NCBI RefSeq assembly: GCF_000003815.2
Contig: NC_049984.1
Span: forward strand, 3,980,695-4,044,694
Direction of reading: 5' to 3'
Origin: Branchiostoma floridae
Lineage: Eukaryota; Chordata; Leptocardii; Amphioxiformes; Branchiostomatidae
DNA: 64,000 nucleotides
Notes under the pieces: model-generated
What the model was told of the DNA's origin: nothing
Database searches by the model: none
The model's input: only the letters and a program-made list of their open reading frames with translations
Shown: in pieces, positions 44,590 to 56,066 of the stretch
Layout: every line of letters begins with the position of its first letter
How positions within the stretch are numbered: the first letter of the stretch is position 1
Made by a program: the position numbers and the translations under genes

Positions 44590-47010
44590 TTATGGTTAAA
44601 AGTTTGAAACGAATTTTCGATGCGGGGGAGATAAGGACGGTTCTCTGAAATAGTCTACATACATCTCTAAATTTTTGGAGTGCGCAGTTGTTGATTAATA
44701 ACTGTGTACACCCAATGCTGTGGTGACCGCGTGGCGTAGCGGTAGCATGTTCGGATTTGCACCGAGAGGTTGCGGGTTCGAATCCGCCTACCGTGCCACC
44801 GATCTTGTGCCCTTGGGAAAGGCACTTTACACGACTTTCCTCACTTTACTCAAGTGAAAATGAGTCGTCCCTCGGATAGGACGTTAAATGGAGGTCCCGT
44901 GTATGGGGAGAGTCACACCCCATGCACGTTAAAGAACCCCCACACGTGCGATGGTGCGGTGTGGATCCGGAGCAAACCATTCTGTCTGGAGTTGGTGATT
45001 CACTACAAATCACCCGGACGGAGGCCTGGCGAACCTTCGTGTCGTATCAGCCATACGGTGATCTAATCATTCACCATGCCCCGGAGAGGAGATAGGCGCC
45101 GCCAGGGGACTAAAATGCTTATTGATACAGCACAACATGTTGTGCTGCCCCTACGGCTAATTAATCAGCCTACGGCTGATTAAAAGGCTATGGGACGAAC
45201 GAACGAACGAACACCCAATGCTTGGCGTCAGTGGCCTGATAATTAGAACCTACTCCCGGGCCAGCTGCTAAGTAAAAGACTGTAGGTAAAAAAGGAAGAA
45301 AATTTTGAGGTCTACATTACTCTCCAAGCTGAGATTTGACTCGCGGCCGCGAAACACAAAGAAAACGATGATAAGAAAAGGTCGGGGCCTTCCATTCCTT
45401 TGGCCACGAGACATAAAGAAAACTGTAATAAAATCGTCGAAAAACAGACGGGGCCTTACATCTCGAGACATAAAGTAAACCAAAGGAAAATAGAAAGCCC
45501 CATAAACGCGTAAAAAACGTCAAAAACAGTCGGAGCCGAACCTCTGCTTGAAATATAGTGCTCTGCCTTAAAAATGCACAATCACTGTCGACTATCTGGA
45601 AAATAAGTTTCTTTAAATAGTTAGAGTTGACCCCTTCAACAACTAGAGTTACCGCCATACCACTCGACTATATGATTACACTGACGTGGTTATAATCAAC
45701 GATTGACTCACTTTTACTTCATCAAGCTTTGAAGAGGAAACGTCTTTTTTTTTGCCATCGAGGCACAAACGTGCGCGATAAATGGCCTCATTCAGTCACA
45801 AGTGAACCTTTCCGACGCACTTTCGTGCATGCCTCAAGGTTGTTGGTTTACCTGCTTAATCCGTCCGGATCTGTTGGTTGGGAAGGGAAATTGGTCTGAA
45901 CCAGAGTGACGTGGGCAGTCAAGGCTGGTGTTATAGGGAGGTTCATCAGGTCTTTACATGTACTGTACAAAGCCAACAGACTCTCCACCTAAATACATTC
46001 GGAACATGAATGGAAAAAATATTTCTTATGATCAGACTTACACCATATATAGAATAAAGATTTGCAAGGTAGAGGATAGTAATTATAATGGAAAATTCCT
46101 TACTTAGCTTGTTAGAAAAAACAGTGAACGTCCACATATATCCTAGCCTGTTACTTTGATACGTCGACGTAGCTGAAGTTAAAAGTTTGAAGTGTGTTTT
46201 CGCTGCGGGAGGGAGAAGGACGGTCCCCTGAAATAGTCTACCTAAATCTTTAATTTTCTTGTGCGCGCAGTTTTCAATGAATAATTATGTATGTAGACTA
46301 TGTATTCGGCCGCTAAGCAGAGGACTACAGAAAAAAAAACATTTTTTGTAGTCTAACGTTACATGTCGTAAAAATGCACTGCAGGCAATCAGGAAAATAA
46401 ATTAGCTTTTCAATCGTAAGAATTGACCCACATTAACGGAGTTAACATCATACCGCTCAAACCTACACTCTATAACATTAAAGTGACGTGGTTATGATCA
46501 ATGATTCACTTTTATTTCATCAAGCTTTGAATCGCAAACAAATTTTTTGTTATGGAGGAAACGCCGAAGCTTTAAATGGCCTTATTTTGTCATAAACGAA
46601 CCTTTCCGACGCGCACGTGCTTTTCATGATCTCCCAAGGTTGTTAGTTTTACCTACTCGTCCTGTCCAGATCCGTTGGTTCAAGGAAATTGGTCTGAAGC
46701 AAAGTGCCGTGAGCAGTCAAGGCTGGTGTTCATACGGTCTTTACATGTACATGCATTGTACAAAGCCAAGAGGCTCTCCACCTAATATTTTCGGAACATG
46801 AATCGAAAGAAATGTAGAATGCTTCATTAGTTAAGATTTGAATAGCAAACAAATATTTTTGGTATGGAGGCAAAGAGGCCAAAAAAACGACGCTTTGTCC
46901 GGCCTCATTCAGTCAAAAATGAACCATTCCGACGTTGGTAGCGAAGGGAAATTGGTCTGAAGCAGTCAAGGCTGGTGTCATAGAAAAGTCCATAAGGTCT
47001 TTATTTTAGC
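44590..47010. repeat. Tandem triplication upstream of receptor gene 2
   Basis: Unit 1 (44590-44707 plus 45223-46010), unit 2 (46170-46810) and partial unit 3 (46840-47000) share colinear motifs. These include gaaatagtctac, a gacgtggttat(a/g)atcaa run with catcaagctttgaa, gaacctttccgacgc, aaattggtctga, cagtcaaggctggtgt and ggctctccacct. Unit 1 is longer because of the SINE. No gene is seen; the block may hold regulatory sequence for gene 2, which is inference only. Confidence 0.75.
44720..45210 (+). mobile_element. tRNA-derived SINE with 12-bp target duplication
   Basis: The head is tRNA-like with a good A box (TGGCGTAGCGG) and a perfect B box (GGTTCGAATCC), the two parts of an RNA polymerase III internal promoter. 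A conserved body follows (cttgggaaaggcactttaca, then ggacgttaaatggaggtccc) and a (gaac)n tail at 45196-45210. The element is flanked by acacccaatgct at 44708-44719 and 45211-45222. Unit 2 of the surrounding triplication lacks the insertion. It is a SINE, not a working tRNA gene: no acceptor stem pairs and long non-tRNA sequence follows. Confidence 0.9.
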
Positions 47011-47696
47011 AGACGGCGATCGCGCTGCAACCTCTCTGAGACCTACATTGGATTTGTGTAACGCATCACAATTGAAACATCATGCAAAATGTAGATGTAT
47101 GACTGAAACAAACACAGACATCAATGTTTTCGTGTTTGAGCACTCAAACTTTTAGGTCGCAGCAGGGTGGCCGCCCTAGTGGAATGGGGGTATAGCATAA
47201 CCAAAACCAAGCTCGAAATATTTGTGTCGACGGTTAAACATTCAATTTAGATGACTGCCAGATGGAGCTTTATGATTCCTGGCCTCTCAAGATATTAATA
47301 ATCATGTGAAAATGATTGTACAAGATAAGCTGTTCAAACCTTCCTTATTTTTTTTTCCATTCCTTACAGCACGGAAAGCAGACTCAACGTTGCCAACCCT
47401 GCTGTTTATATAGTATTTGCACAAGTCCTTGAATCTTGTCTTGAGCCTATCACAACACATTTACCTAAGATTACTATTTTGCTTATTTAGCTGTGAAGTA
47501 CTTTCAGCCAAGTTTCCCCAACTAGGAGGTGGCTAAGAACTAAGTAGCCAAATAAAAGTATATATTTCTGTATTTGGTAGACCCTAAATTTCAGCACACC
47601 GCAATTTCAACTAAACAAACCTTTACGTTAGCACTTATTTTCAACTAGAAAAAACTCAGCGAAAGTAACCACAGAGTCCACAAGTAGAATCTAAAA

Positions 47697-49746
47697 ATGG
47701 CCCCCTTCAAGGAGTACATTACATTATTCATGATACTTGCGTCAGTGCATCCTAAAGGATGTCGTGCGCTCCCTATCGGCACCGCGACCATTTGTGACGG
47801 TTCTGAACCAGCAACATGCAGTGTCTATGAAGACCACAACTGCCTCGACAACCTGCAAGACCGTCCTGCGAATAGCGGGAGACTGTCGTGTGCCGTTTGT
47901 AACACGCCCAACACCGAGCATCTCCAGTCGCTTCATTGCGCTGTTCCATCCAGTGTCGTGTCCCTCAAACTGACTGGCATTGCATCCACCAAATTGTCAA
48001 TGGCCTCAGTTGAAAAACTACCACACATTCGCTTACTAGATATAGAAGGAGCAAACCTGAACGGACTAGCAGCCGAAGGCCTCTCAGGTTTTCCTTCTTT
48101 AGAACTGATACAAATCAGTCAGACAGCAATGAGGGTTATAGAACCCGGCTGGTTTAACGGCTTGGTTAACGTCGAGAGTCTAAACTTGGCTTTGAACTTA
48201 ATTTCTTGGATTCATCCTGGAGCTTTTCAAGGCCTGGAAATTCTCTCGAACCTCAACCTGTCATACAATCAGCTGACACACATAGAGGAACACCATTTCT
48301 CAGGGCTGCAACATTTGAAAAATCTTGACCTGTCTTTCAACAAAGTACGGGTTATTGAGAAAGGCGCATTCAAAAACATATATTTCACTCTTCTCGATCT
48401 CAAAGGTAACAGATTGACAAGTGTCGAGCGTCGTTGGTTTTGGGGAATAATAGGCATGCATTGGCTATCTCTGGAAGAGAACATGATCACGACAATCGAG
48501 CCAGGTGCGTTTTCGAGTCTCGGGGGAATGACTGCTTTGCATGTAAGAGGAAATAGGTTGGTGGTTCTGTGGGAGTCTTGGCTAAGGGGACTTGCAAGGG
48601 AGGATTCCAAATACAAAACGATGCTGCTTTGGGGACTTAATACTTTACGTTGTACTTGCGCCAATCGTTGGTTCGCTGCGTGGAGCAAGACGTATTTTGA
48701 GATTATCCCTGGAAGTATTCCGTGCCTTTACCCGCTGGGGTTTGGAGGCCAGGACTTATTTTCCATTCCGCCAAACGACCTACCATGCCCCTCTCCAGTA
48801 GTGAAAATCACACAGGATGCTGATAACGAGTTACAGTTTCGGTGCCAGGCGACTTGGGAGGAAGAAGAGAGCAGCGTCTTCTGGATCCTACCAGATAACA
48901 CTATCATTATGCTGCCGGGTTTGGGTGAGGATGAAGGGAAAGCCAGGAACATAACCTCTCAGTATCGCAACATTTCGTTTCAGCACAGCACAAGTGCTTG
49001 TGGTTGGACATGGGTTACCTCGTCTGTGGTAGCGACGAGTTGCTCATACGGCCAGACTGCTCCAAACTATGCCGTCAGAACAGTGTCGGTGTTGACTTTG
49101 CATGCATCACGTCTTCGTGAATGGAAAGGTCTGTCTATCTGCTGTGGTGTCAAATCGCTCTCAAGTGACGTTTTGACCAAAACACAAATTACGGCACAGG
49201 GCGCCACAGAAGAGGAACATGGCATCATCGTTGCATCACCAACGTCTCAGTCATACAGCACATCTACATCCTCATCTTTCACAATCGCAACCTTAGCACC
49301 ATTCAAAATACAAGACCATCCTACAGGAGATATGGCACGTACTGTTGACAACAGCACTCCCATTGCATCAACCATTGTCAGCAGCAATTGTACACACGTC
49401 ACCACACAAGTAGTTATAGTCTTGCTGCCTGGCCAGACACAGGCACATTCAAATCTAAACTGGTACATTATGGGAGCACTCTGTGCCTTGACCGTGACAG
49501 TCAGTCTCGCAGTCTGCGTCTACCTATTGACACACAGCATTCGACATGACAATAGGGACGATGGAACGATGGACGAACAACGTGTTCACAACCAACCAAA
49601 CGACTACGCCATGCCTNNNNNNNNNNNNNNNNNNNNNNNNNNNNNNNNNNNNNNNNNNNNNNNNNNNNNNNNNNNNNNNNNNNNNNNNNNNNNNNNNNNN
49701 NNNNNNNNNNNNNNNNAATGATCCGTATTACTACGACGATAGATGA
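47697..49746 (+). CDS. LRR-Ig transmembrane receptor, gene 2 (gap and truncated tail)
   Basis: 640 codons are read before the assembly gap. The signal peptide covers residues 1-24 (MAPFKEYITLFMILASVHPK), followed by a Cys-rich region, about eight LRRs at about 108-301 (such as LSNLNLSYNQLTHIEEHHF) and an LRRCT with Cys 319, 321, 343 and 364. The Ig-like domain has Cys382, Trp396 and Cys482/483. A long Ser/Thr stalk leads to the TM helix at about 588-613 and a short tail to residue 640. After 100 N the sequence resumes in a frame reading NDPYYYDDR and then stops (49744-49746). The paralogues have NDPYYSTI there; one extra base in tattactacgac explains the change. The LRR and Ig parts are intact. 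A splice acceptor (cattccttacag, ending 47369) may start the coding exon. The gap length is nominal, so the frame across it is unknown. Confidence 0.8.
49617..49716. other. Assembly gap of 100 N
   Basis: Exactly 100 unknown bases inside the cytoplasmic-tail coding part of gene 2. The round number suggests a placeholder rather than a measured length. The paralogues have about 30-50 codons in this interval. Confidence 0.99.
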
Positions 49747-49976
49747 CGATGAAAACGAAGCTGTCACCACTACGGGATTCTAAAGCGTGTGCCCAATACG
49801 GACAGACCGTGGAGAGGTCCCGTGTGGTGGGAGAACAATGCGCACAGGACTCCGACTTCCATCAAACATTTGGTGAAGACACTGTACCTGATGGCGGGGA
49901 GGTCCACGACAGGGAGAATAGGGACGGAATCTGTGGCGAAATAGACAAGACAGATGTGGAGTACGGACTGTGATGT
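49747..49976 (+). pseudogene. Out-of-frame remains of the gene 2 tail
   Basis: Downstream of the premature stop, another frame reads KACAQYGQTVERSRVVGE and onward to FGEDTVPDGG. This matches the paralogue tails (AGAQYGRAKKRSRSVGE...GDETVP in gene 1; CSRYGRAERRS in gene 3). A tacgggatt, equal to the PYGI codons, lies in yet another frame at about 49777. So the conserved tail is present at the DNA level but split over three frames by small indels. Confidence 0.65.
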
Positions 49977-50261
49977 GGGAGAACATGGCACGACGACCAA
50001 ACATTAGCACACCATCATGCAACAGCTGATGAAGACAAAAATCCTGGTTCTGGGATAGAAACCGGAATATAATGTCATTCGTATATTGTCACTTATAACT
50101 GCATATCTTTACTCTTATTCATATGTGCATTCATTTGTACGTTTGCAGATTTCTGCTAAGATTGGCGATTGCAAACTTCTATAATTGTGAGATAAGTTGG
50201 CTAGTGAAAAGGAATGTATTCTATTGGTATTATCTATGTATCGTTTGGTGTTAGAATACTA

Positions 50262-50414
50262 TATATATATATATATATATATATATGCTCTGTATGAAAC
50301 GGACACTACAACTGGATCTGGAAAATACCAAAGGTCTTTTTTATCACATTGATAGTGATAGAAGAAAAGTATTATTATCAGACTCATCGTTTTTTGTTTG
50401 CTTAAGTAAATAAA
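50262..50414 (+). terminator. Candidate 3' end of gene 2 (AATAAA) after an (AT)n run
   Basis: An AT dinucleotide run covers about 50262-50286 and an AATAAA hexamer lies at 50409-50414, about 660 bp after the premature stop. It is the first canonical poly(A) signal seen on the plus strand after gene 2. No cDNA evidence. Confidence 0.3.
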
Positions 50415-52382
50415 ATGATAACGTGTAACGATTGTGGAATTGTTCCTCTTAGTAAATGTAACTGTAGATTGTGACGATTAACAATTAAACTGATCTGCTT
50501 AATTTAGCATTTGTCAAAAATCCCCTGCAGGACAGGGGTTTTCTGTAAGCTTTGTCATAGTCTCAACTTTTCACTTGTATTTAGCATTGATGAGTATTGC
50601 TTATTGTATTTTATTGTGTATTGTAAATAGGGGACACATGTATATACAATTTGGTTGACGTATTTACCTGTAGTGTATGTAATGTGTTTGTAATTGTGAA
50701 TCTCGAAATTCAGCCTTTTGGTTGCCAAGAGCTTCAATTCAATAAACCATGGGCAAAGGATTTGAATCGAGTAAATTTGAATGTGTTTGCACCACATATG
50801 GAAGGTAGGAAATAAAATATGTACAAAATCACAAGTGTTCTGAGTATTTACTTTTGCATCCCTTTTCTGTAACGTAAACATGCATAAGTCCATTACATGT
50901 AACAATTGAATTTGTCTCATGTTTATATATCAATTGATACAACAATCATTGTCAAACAGATACCCGAGACATTACCATAATTGCCCACGTTTTCGTGAAT
51001 GTGATGACTACGTTCAGTAGCAAGCGTTGTTCGTAATATATGCAACTATGAAAAAAGGCACGTGTTGGTGCCTCGTGATTTGAAAATTACCATAACATGC
51101 CATTCTGTTTGCACTGTCAAAAATTACAGGCCAAAACAAAAATGCGATGAAAATGTTGGTTATCTTATATAGCACGTACCAAGAGGCAACTAAAAAATGT
51201 GTTGAAAGGTAATGAAAACGGTTAGGCGTTTCAGGTAGGACCCACAGCCTTTCGTCACTGCAGTTATATGCTCATTTTATTGTAAGTAATGTATATATCA
51301 TAGTGAGTGTGTTAATACAACTTTGCCTCTTATAAAAAGGATTGGTACCAGCGGATGCCCATCCCTGGCGTTCTCAGACTTAGGTCACATTTCCAAACCG
51401 GGGCCCGATCGGGCAGCTTTCAGGAGCGAAAAGAATAACATAAAAGACATCAAAATACACAAAATGTGAAAATAAGATTCGTGGTCATTACTTGTGTATA
51501 GTTCTAGGTATGCATTTCAATTTTTCGTTTCTTCAAACATCCCGACTGGGCCCCGGTTTGGAAATGTGCCTAAGACTTACCAGGGTTGTTGCTGAGATAT
51601 TGACTATTCAGCGATGTGCCCTACTTTGTTGACACACGCAATAATTGTCTACGCATCTATCAAAACAATACTGTCATAGAGACACCCAACACATTGCTTT
51701 TAGAAGACCTGTCTCACTGCAATGAATATTATGATTTCATCAAAGAGCACATCCTGATTTCTTCCTCATCAATAAAACAAGATTCTAGAAAACAGTTTTC
51801 CTCCTAGGCAACAATCACAACATTGAGCGGCCAGCTTGGCTAAGCTTATTGGCAACCACCAGACATACACACAGCCCCAATTCTGACTTCCTTTAAGAGA
51901 CTCTTAAAGTAATGAGAATGGCCAAATTTAAACATGAACGGATAGTAGCAGTTCTCACTATCATGTATATTGTACCGTGTATTACAAAATTGTGTATATA
52001 GATTTATAAGACTCATAAGGACTTTAAACGATCTAAACTGTATCTCTGTTATATACTTTGTCTGACCCTCCTGACCTCAATGGCCTGCAGGCCGATTTGA
52101 TCATGAGCTTTCATGAATAAACAAAGGTTCAAACAAAGCAGACATACGGTAGGCACTACATATAACGTAATGTCTGTGTGGAAAAATGGATACTCAACAA
52201 GTTCGTTACTGATTTGTTAAAAAAAGGTCCCATAAAAAATTCAGACGTGGGTTATGTTAGAGCATAGTACCTTTTGACGTGTGTGAGTTCGTTGGCATTG
52301 GAGTTTTGAGAATCAATTCCGTTGTCATGGCAACGTATACATATTGAACATTCCCGTGACGTAAAGGCACCGAACAATCATC
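50415..52382. other. No gene recognised between receptor genes 2 and 3
   Basis: A 63-codon plus frame at 51616-51807 is unrecognised. At 52065-52140 the sequence ggcctgcaggccgatttgat, followed by a ttcatgaataaacaaaggttc-like end, resembles a retroelement 3' terminus, but no coding part could be tied to it. Confidence 0.4.
51380..51573. mobile_element. MITE with GGGGCCC-tipped inverted ends, copy 2
   Basis: The arm CATTTCCAAACCGGGGCCC starts at 51388 and returns as reverse complement at 51548-51566. The outer bases ttagg(t)ca / tgcctaa extend the match. TA lies next to ggtcac and gtgcc at the two ends. Same family as 7759-7936 but with a different, longer interior. Confidence 0.8.
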
Positions 52383-52485
52383 TATATAATTGCACGACCG
52401 TCGCACAGTCCACATCATTAGACAACCTCGGGGTGAGCGAGTCAGACGTCCACCAAGTTCACACATCAGGTCCATATAGTCTGAG
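52383..52485 (+). promoter_or_regulatory. Candidate TATA box and 5' non-coding exon of gene 3
   Basis: TATATAA occurs at about 52383-52389, and a strong splice donor ctgag|gtaagt ends a possible exon at 52485. Good acceptors follow at 53151 (tttctttacag) and 53657 (caattgttttacag); the second leaves a 188-base leader to the gene 3 ATG. An upstream short frame begins at an ATG near 53792 and stops within 10 codons. This layout, a leader exon then a single coding exon, also suits the acceptors seen just before genes 1 and 2. Inference from motifs only. Confidence 0.4.
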
Positions 52486-53212
52486 GTAAGTCATATTTGC
52501 TATCTAAAGGTGTCTAATTATCAATTACAAAGCGAATCGCAAATCGGCATGATATATGACGATATTTTTTTAGATTAAAAATTAGATTTTTTTCTTGAAT
52601 TGCGAGCATGTAAAACTACATTTTTAATTTTCTCGTAATTACGAGCATATAAAACAATACCTTTTTAATTTTTTTAATTACGAGCATATGAAATGATACA
52701 TTTTGGATAATCAATATCTTCTAGATTAAAAGATAGTCATGATGTATGACTATTATTTTGCAACAGCAGCAGAACTTTGGTCAATTCTCACCTCTGCAAA
52801 TACAAAAAAAAACATTCTAGTTGCCCTCGTTAGAAACATATAAAAGAACTACGATAAAAACACATGCATGTGCAGAGTAATAATCGCGTTTTAGTGAATG
52901 CACGTGCAGACTGATTGTTAAGGTTAGCAAATATGATTTTTAATGAGGAAAGGGTGCAACACCGAACATTTGAATCAGTCACTTGAATGACATGGTTCAT
53001 TAGACATTATCTTTACATTAGCGAGCAAGCACAATGATTCAGATTCGACCATTTTCGCTCCCGTATATATATATGCTCATATCATTTATCATGTGCTTGG
53101 GAAATTAGACTAATTACATTAAGACATTATTTTGTTTGTTTTTCTTTACAGTATTCCTGAAATATCTTATTCTGCTTCTTCCTACTCGTTAAACACATAG
53201 GATTGCTCATAA
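52486..53212. other. Likely leader intron of gene 3; short tandem repeat
   Basis: Between 52570 and 52700, a unit of about 45 bp with tttttaatttt and attacgagcatat repeats about three times. No coding sequence. Confidence 0.4.
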
Positions 53213-53615
53213 GGGCGCGGTCAGATAGGTCGTGCGATCGTCGTCCGATTTTGATAATAGGATTTTTTAAGCAGGCAGTGGCAGAGCCAACCACCCACAA
53301 GGATCCAAGAGAGCGATTTGTGCAACAAGACATCGAAACATTGTAGGATACATGCATGGTTGTCCTCCAAAATGCCGGAAGTTAGCGATCGTAGAACGAT
53401 CGCACCTACTATGTAAAAGATCGTCATACGATCGCTAACTCCGGGCATTCTGTAGGACACAAATGTACGTCTCCTGCAAATTTCAACGGTCTTGGTACAT
53501 AAAATGCTGTTTTGCATCCATGTTAGTGATTGGTTTTGTCATGGCCTGCTTTAAAATCCTCTTGCGTCTTTTAAAATGCACGTACGACGATCGCACGACG
53601 CATGTGACCACGCCC
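53213..53615. mobile_element. 403-bp Harbinger-like MITE with TAA target duplication
   Basis: The ends are GGGCGCGGTCAGATAGGTCG and, as reverse complement, GGGCGTGGTCACATGCGTCG; both continue into tgcgatcgtcgt. TAA flanks both ends (53210-53212 and 53616-53618). GGGC...GCCC ends with a 3-bp TWA/TAA duplication are typical of PIF/Harbinger elements. The middle holds another inverted pair (tgccggaagttagcgatcg with cgatcgctaactccgggca) at about 53373-53447. Non-coding. It lies in the probable leader intron of gene 3. Confidence 0.8.
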
Positions 53616-53845
53616 TAAGGTAGGCAGTTTCCTTAGTTCATTTCAATTGTTTTACAGATCACGCATTGCTGCAGTTTCACTCAAGTTTGAGGGCCTCTGT
53701 ATATCCCACACCATATCACATACAACATATAAAATACCTGTATTTGATCATCCGAGTTAACAATACCAACGTTTTGATAAAGGTCCTTCCAATGAAAGCG
53801 ATAAAATCACTAAGTCACTAGAACAATCAGATTGACTTTTCAACT

Positions 53846-56066
53846 ATGGCTTTAGTTGCAACCGCCACAAAGTTTGTTGTGCTGCTTATGTCAGTATATA
53901 TAACGTTACCCCAAGGATCAATCTCTCTACCCTTTCACAATACAACTCTTTGCGCAACGCTCGAACCTGCTAAATGTGTAGCCGATCCAACCTGTCCAAA
54001 CGACCCTTACCGAAAAAGCAAAGATGGCGGCTTGTGTTTGGAATGCGACACGAGCGATCTCCGGGATCTTGGCTCCTTTTGGTGTAGCCTGCCATCCGGT
54101 GTGGTGTCTCTCAAACTGCCACGAATAGCGTTTACCGAGTTTTCAATCTGGTCCGTTGCAAAATTTCCAGACATTCGCTCTCTAAGTATAGAAGGGGCAA
54201 ACTTCGAAAAACTATCGGTCGACGGCCTAGCAGGATTTCCGAACTTGGAGGGTCTGAGAGTTAGGCAGACATCAATGCGTGCTCTAGAAAGCGGCTGGTT
54301 CGGTGGACTTTTCCATACCAGATTTCTAAACGTTGCCACGAATCGGATCTCATTTATCAATCCTGGAGCTTTTCGGGGTATGGAGAGTCTCACTCGTCTA
54401 AACCTCTCTCACAATCTGCTGACACACGTAGAGGGGCATTATTTCACCGGCGTGCGAACTTTGGTAGAGCTGGACCTGTCTTTCAACAACATACAGGACA
54501 TTGAAAAGGGCGCATTCGAAATAGATCTGGACCATCTCAGTCTCAATGTAACCAACTGAAGAGTGTCAAAAGTCGCTGGTTCTTCGGGACGATCAGTGTT
54601 TATTGTTGAGTTTAGCTGAAAACATGATCACGACTTTAGAACCAGGTGCGTTTCGAGCCTGACGGCTGAGCAGTTTGCAACTGGAAGGAAATCAGTTGAC
54701 AGTTCTGTGGGAGTCCTGGCTTTGGGGGCTCGCAAGGCCTGATTCCAGATACACAAGTATGCTGAGGTATGACCCGAATACATTACGCTGTACCTGTGCC
54801 AATCGATGGCTCGCCAGACAGGGCAAGATGTACTTTCAAATGGTCCCTAGACGTATACCTTGCTTCTACCCATTTGAGATGGAGTTCGAAGACATTTCCA
54901 CTATTCCATCAAAGGCCCTGGCATGCCCCTCCCCAGTTGTGAAGATCACACAGGACGTTGATAACGAGTTACAGTTTCGGTGCCAGGCGACATGGGAGGA
55001 GGAGAGCAGTGTCTTCTGGACCCTACCAGATAACACTACCGTTCTGCTGCCGGGTTTGGGTGAGGTCGAAAGACAGATTAGCACAGAATCTCTAATCATT
55101 TCGTTCAAACACGACATAGCAGCTTGTGGGTGGACATGGTCGACCCTCTCTAGTGTAACGACGAGCTGCTCCCACGGTCAGACCGCTCCAAACTTTGCCG
55201 TCAAGACAGTGTCGGTGTTAGTTTTGCATGAACCACTTGTTCAGAAGGGTGTGTCTATCGGCTGTGGCGTTAAGTCGTTCTCTAGCAACGTGGAAGCGCT
55301 AACGCGACTCCCAGGTACTCTTTCTTCCCACAAATACAGCCCAACAACATTTAAAAGTACGTCACCAAGTCCTATGTTTCAGTCACACCCTCCTTCATTC
55401 CCTGATGACACTATCGCTACGTTGACATACTATTCAAATGATATGCAGGCAGAAACTTCCTCTCGAGCATCATTTGACATAATCCAGACAAGTAAGGGAA
55501 CTTCGGGTTACGGGTTTAGTACCCCTGCACGATTGACCGACAGCGTAACCCCTGTCGACCCAGACGATTTCGTCATCCTGCTTCCTACGGAAAGCCACGA
55601 ACGGTTACATCTCAGCTATTACATCGCGAGTGCACTGTGTATCGTACCATCGGCGCTTATCACCGCGGCCTGCATCTATCTACAGAGCAGGGGATGTGCC
55701 TTCACGGAAGAAGAAACGACAACTGAATTCGAAGAAGAACAGGCTTGCCACCAACCTAACAATGAAAACGACGTCGCTGCTTCTGATATTCAGAGCACTT
55801 CAGTAAATGACCCGTATTACTCGACGATACAAAATTATGAAGAAGACGAACCGGCTAACCCATACGGGATAGCCGAGGCGTGTTCTCGCTATGGTCGCGC
55901 TGAGAGAAGGTCCTGCGATGTGAGAGGACGTTCTATCATTAGCCCCGGTCCGAGATCGCAGCAGTCCAACTGCTACGGCCAGACATCTGGTGAATACACT
56001 GACCTTAACGTCGTGGGGGCCCACAAATGGGACTCCTCCGAAAGGCCCGATCGCGAGGAGCATTAA
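53846..56066 (+). pseudogene. LRR-Ig transmembrane receptor, gene 3 (broken in LRRs)
   Basis: The 5' part is open for 233 sensible codons: signal peptide MALVATATKFVVLLMSVYIT, Cys-rich region, and LRRs up to DLSFNNIQDIEKGAF. Between about 54545 and 54675, comparison with genes 1 and 2 shows one base missing in aat(g)gtaaccaa, one missing in tgt(t)tgagttta, and then an in-frame TGA at about 54661 in a stretch one codon short. From 54675 the frame is open again for 463 codons. It covers the last LRR, an LRRCT (RCTCANRW), an Ig-like domain (FRCQATW...VFW...IGCGVK), a stalk, a TM helix (about 312-336 of this part) and the best-kept tail: DPYYSTI, NPYGIA, RYGRA, NCYGQ and EYTDL. No splice pair restores the frame. 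With no other lesion in 700 codons, the damage is either very recent or a local sequence error. Confidence 0.8.

Noticed and set aside
44723-44797. Functional tRNA gene
   Set aside because: It has good A and B boxes but continues into a SINE body with tail and target duplication, so it is the SINE head.
49501-49770. Minus-strand frame spanning the N gap
   Set aside because: It is antisense to gene 2 and depends on unknown bases.
54540-54680. A small intron inside gene 3 that would rescue the frame (donor at aat|gtaacc, acceptor at gagcag)
   Set aside because: Joining these sites puts the downstream part in the wrong frame and would remove LRRs that are present and recognisable; paralogues have no intron there.
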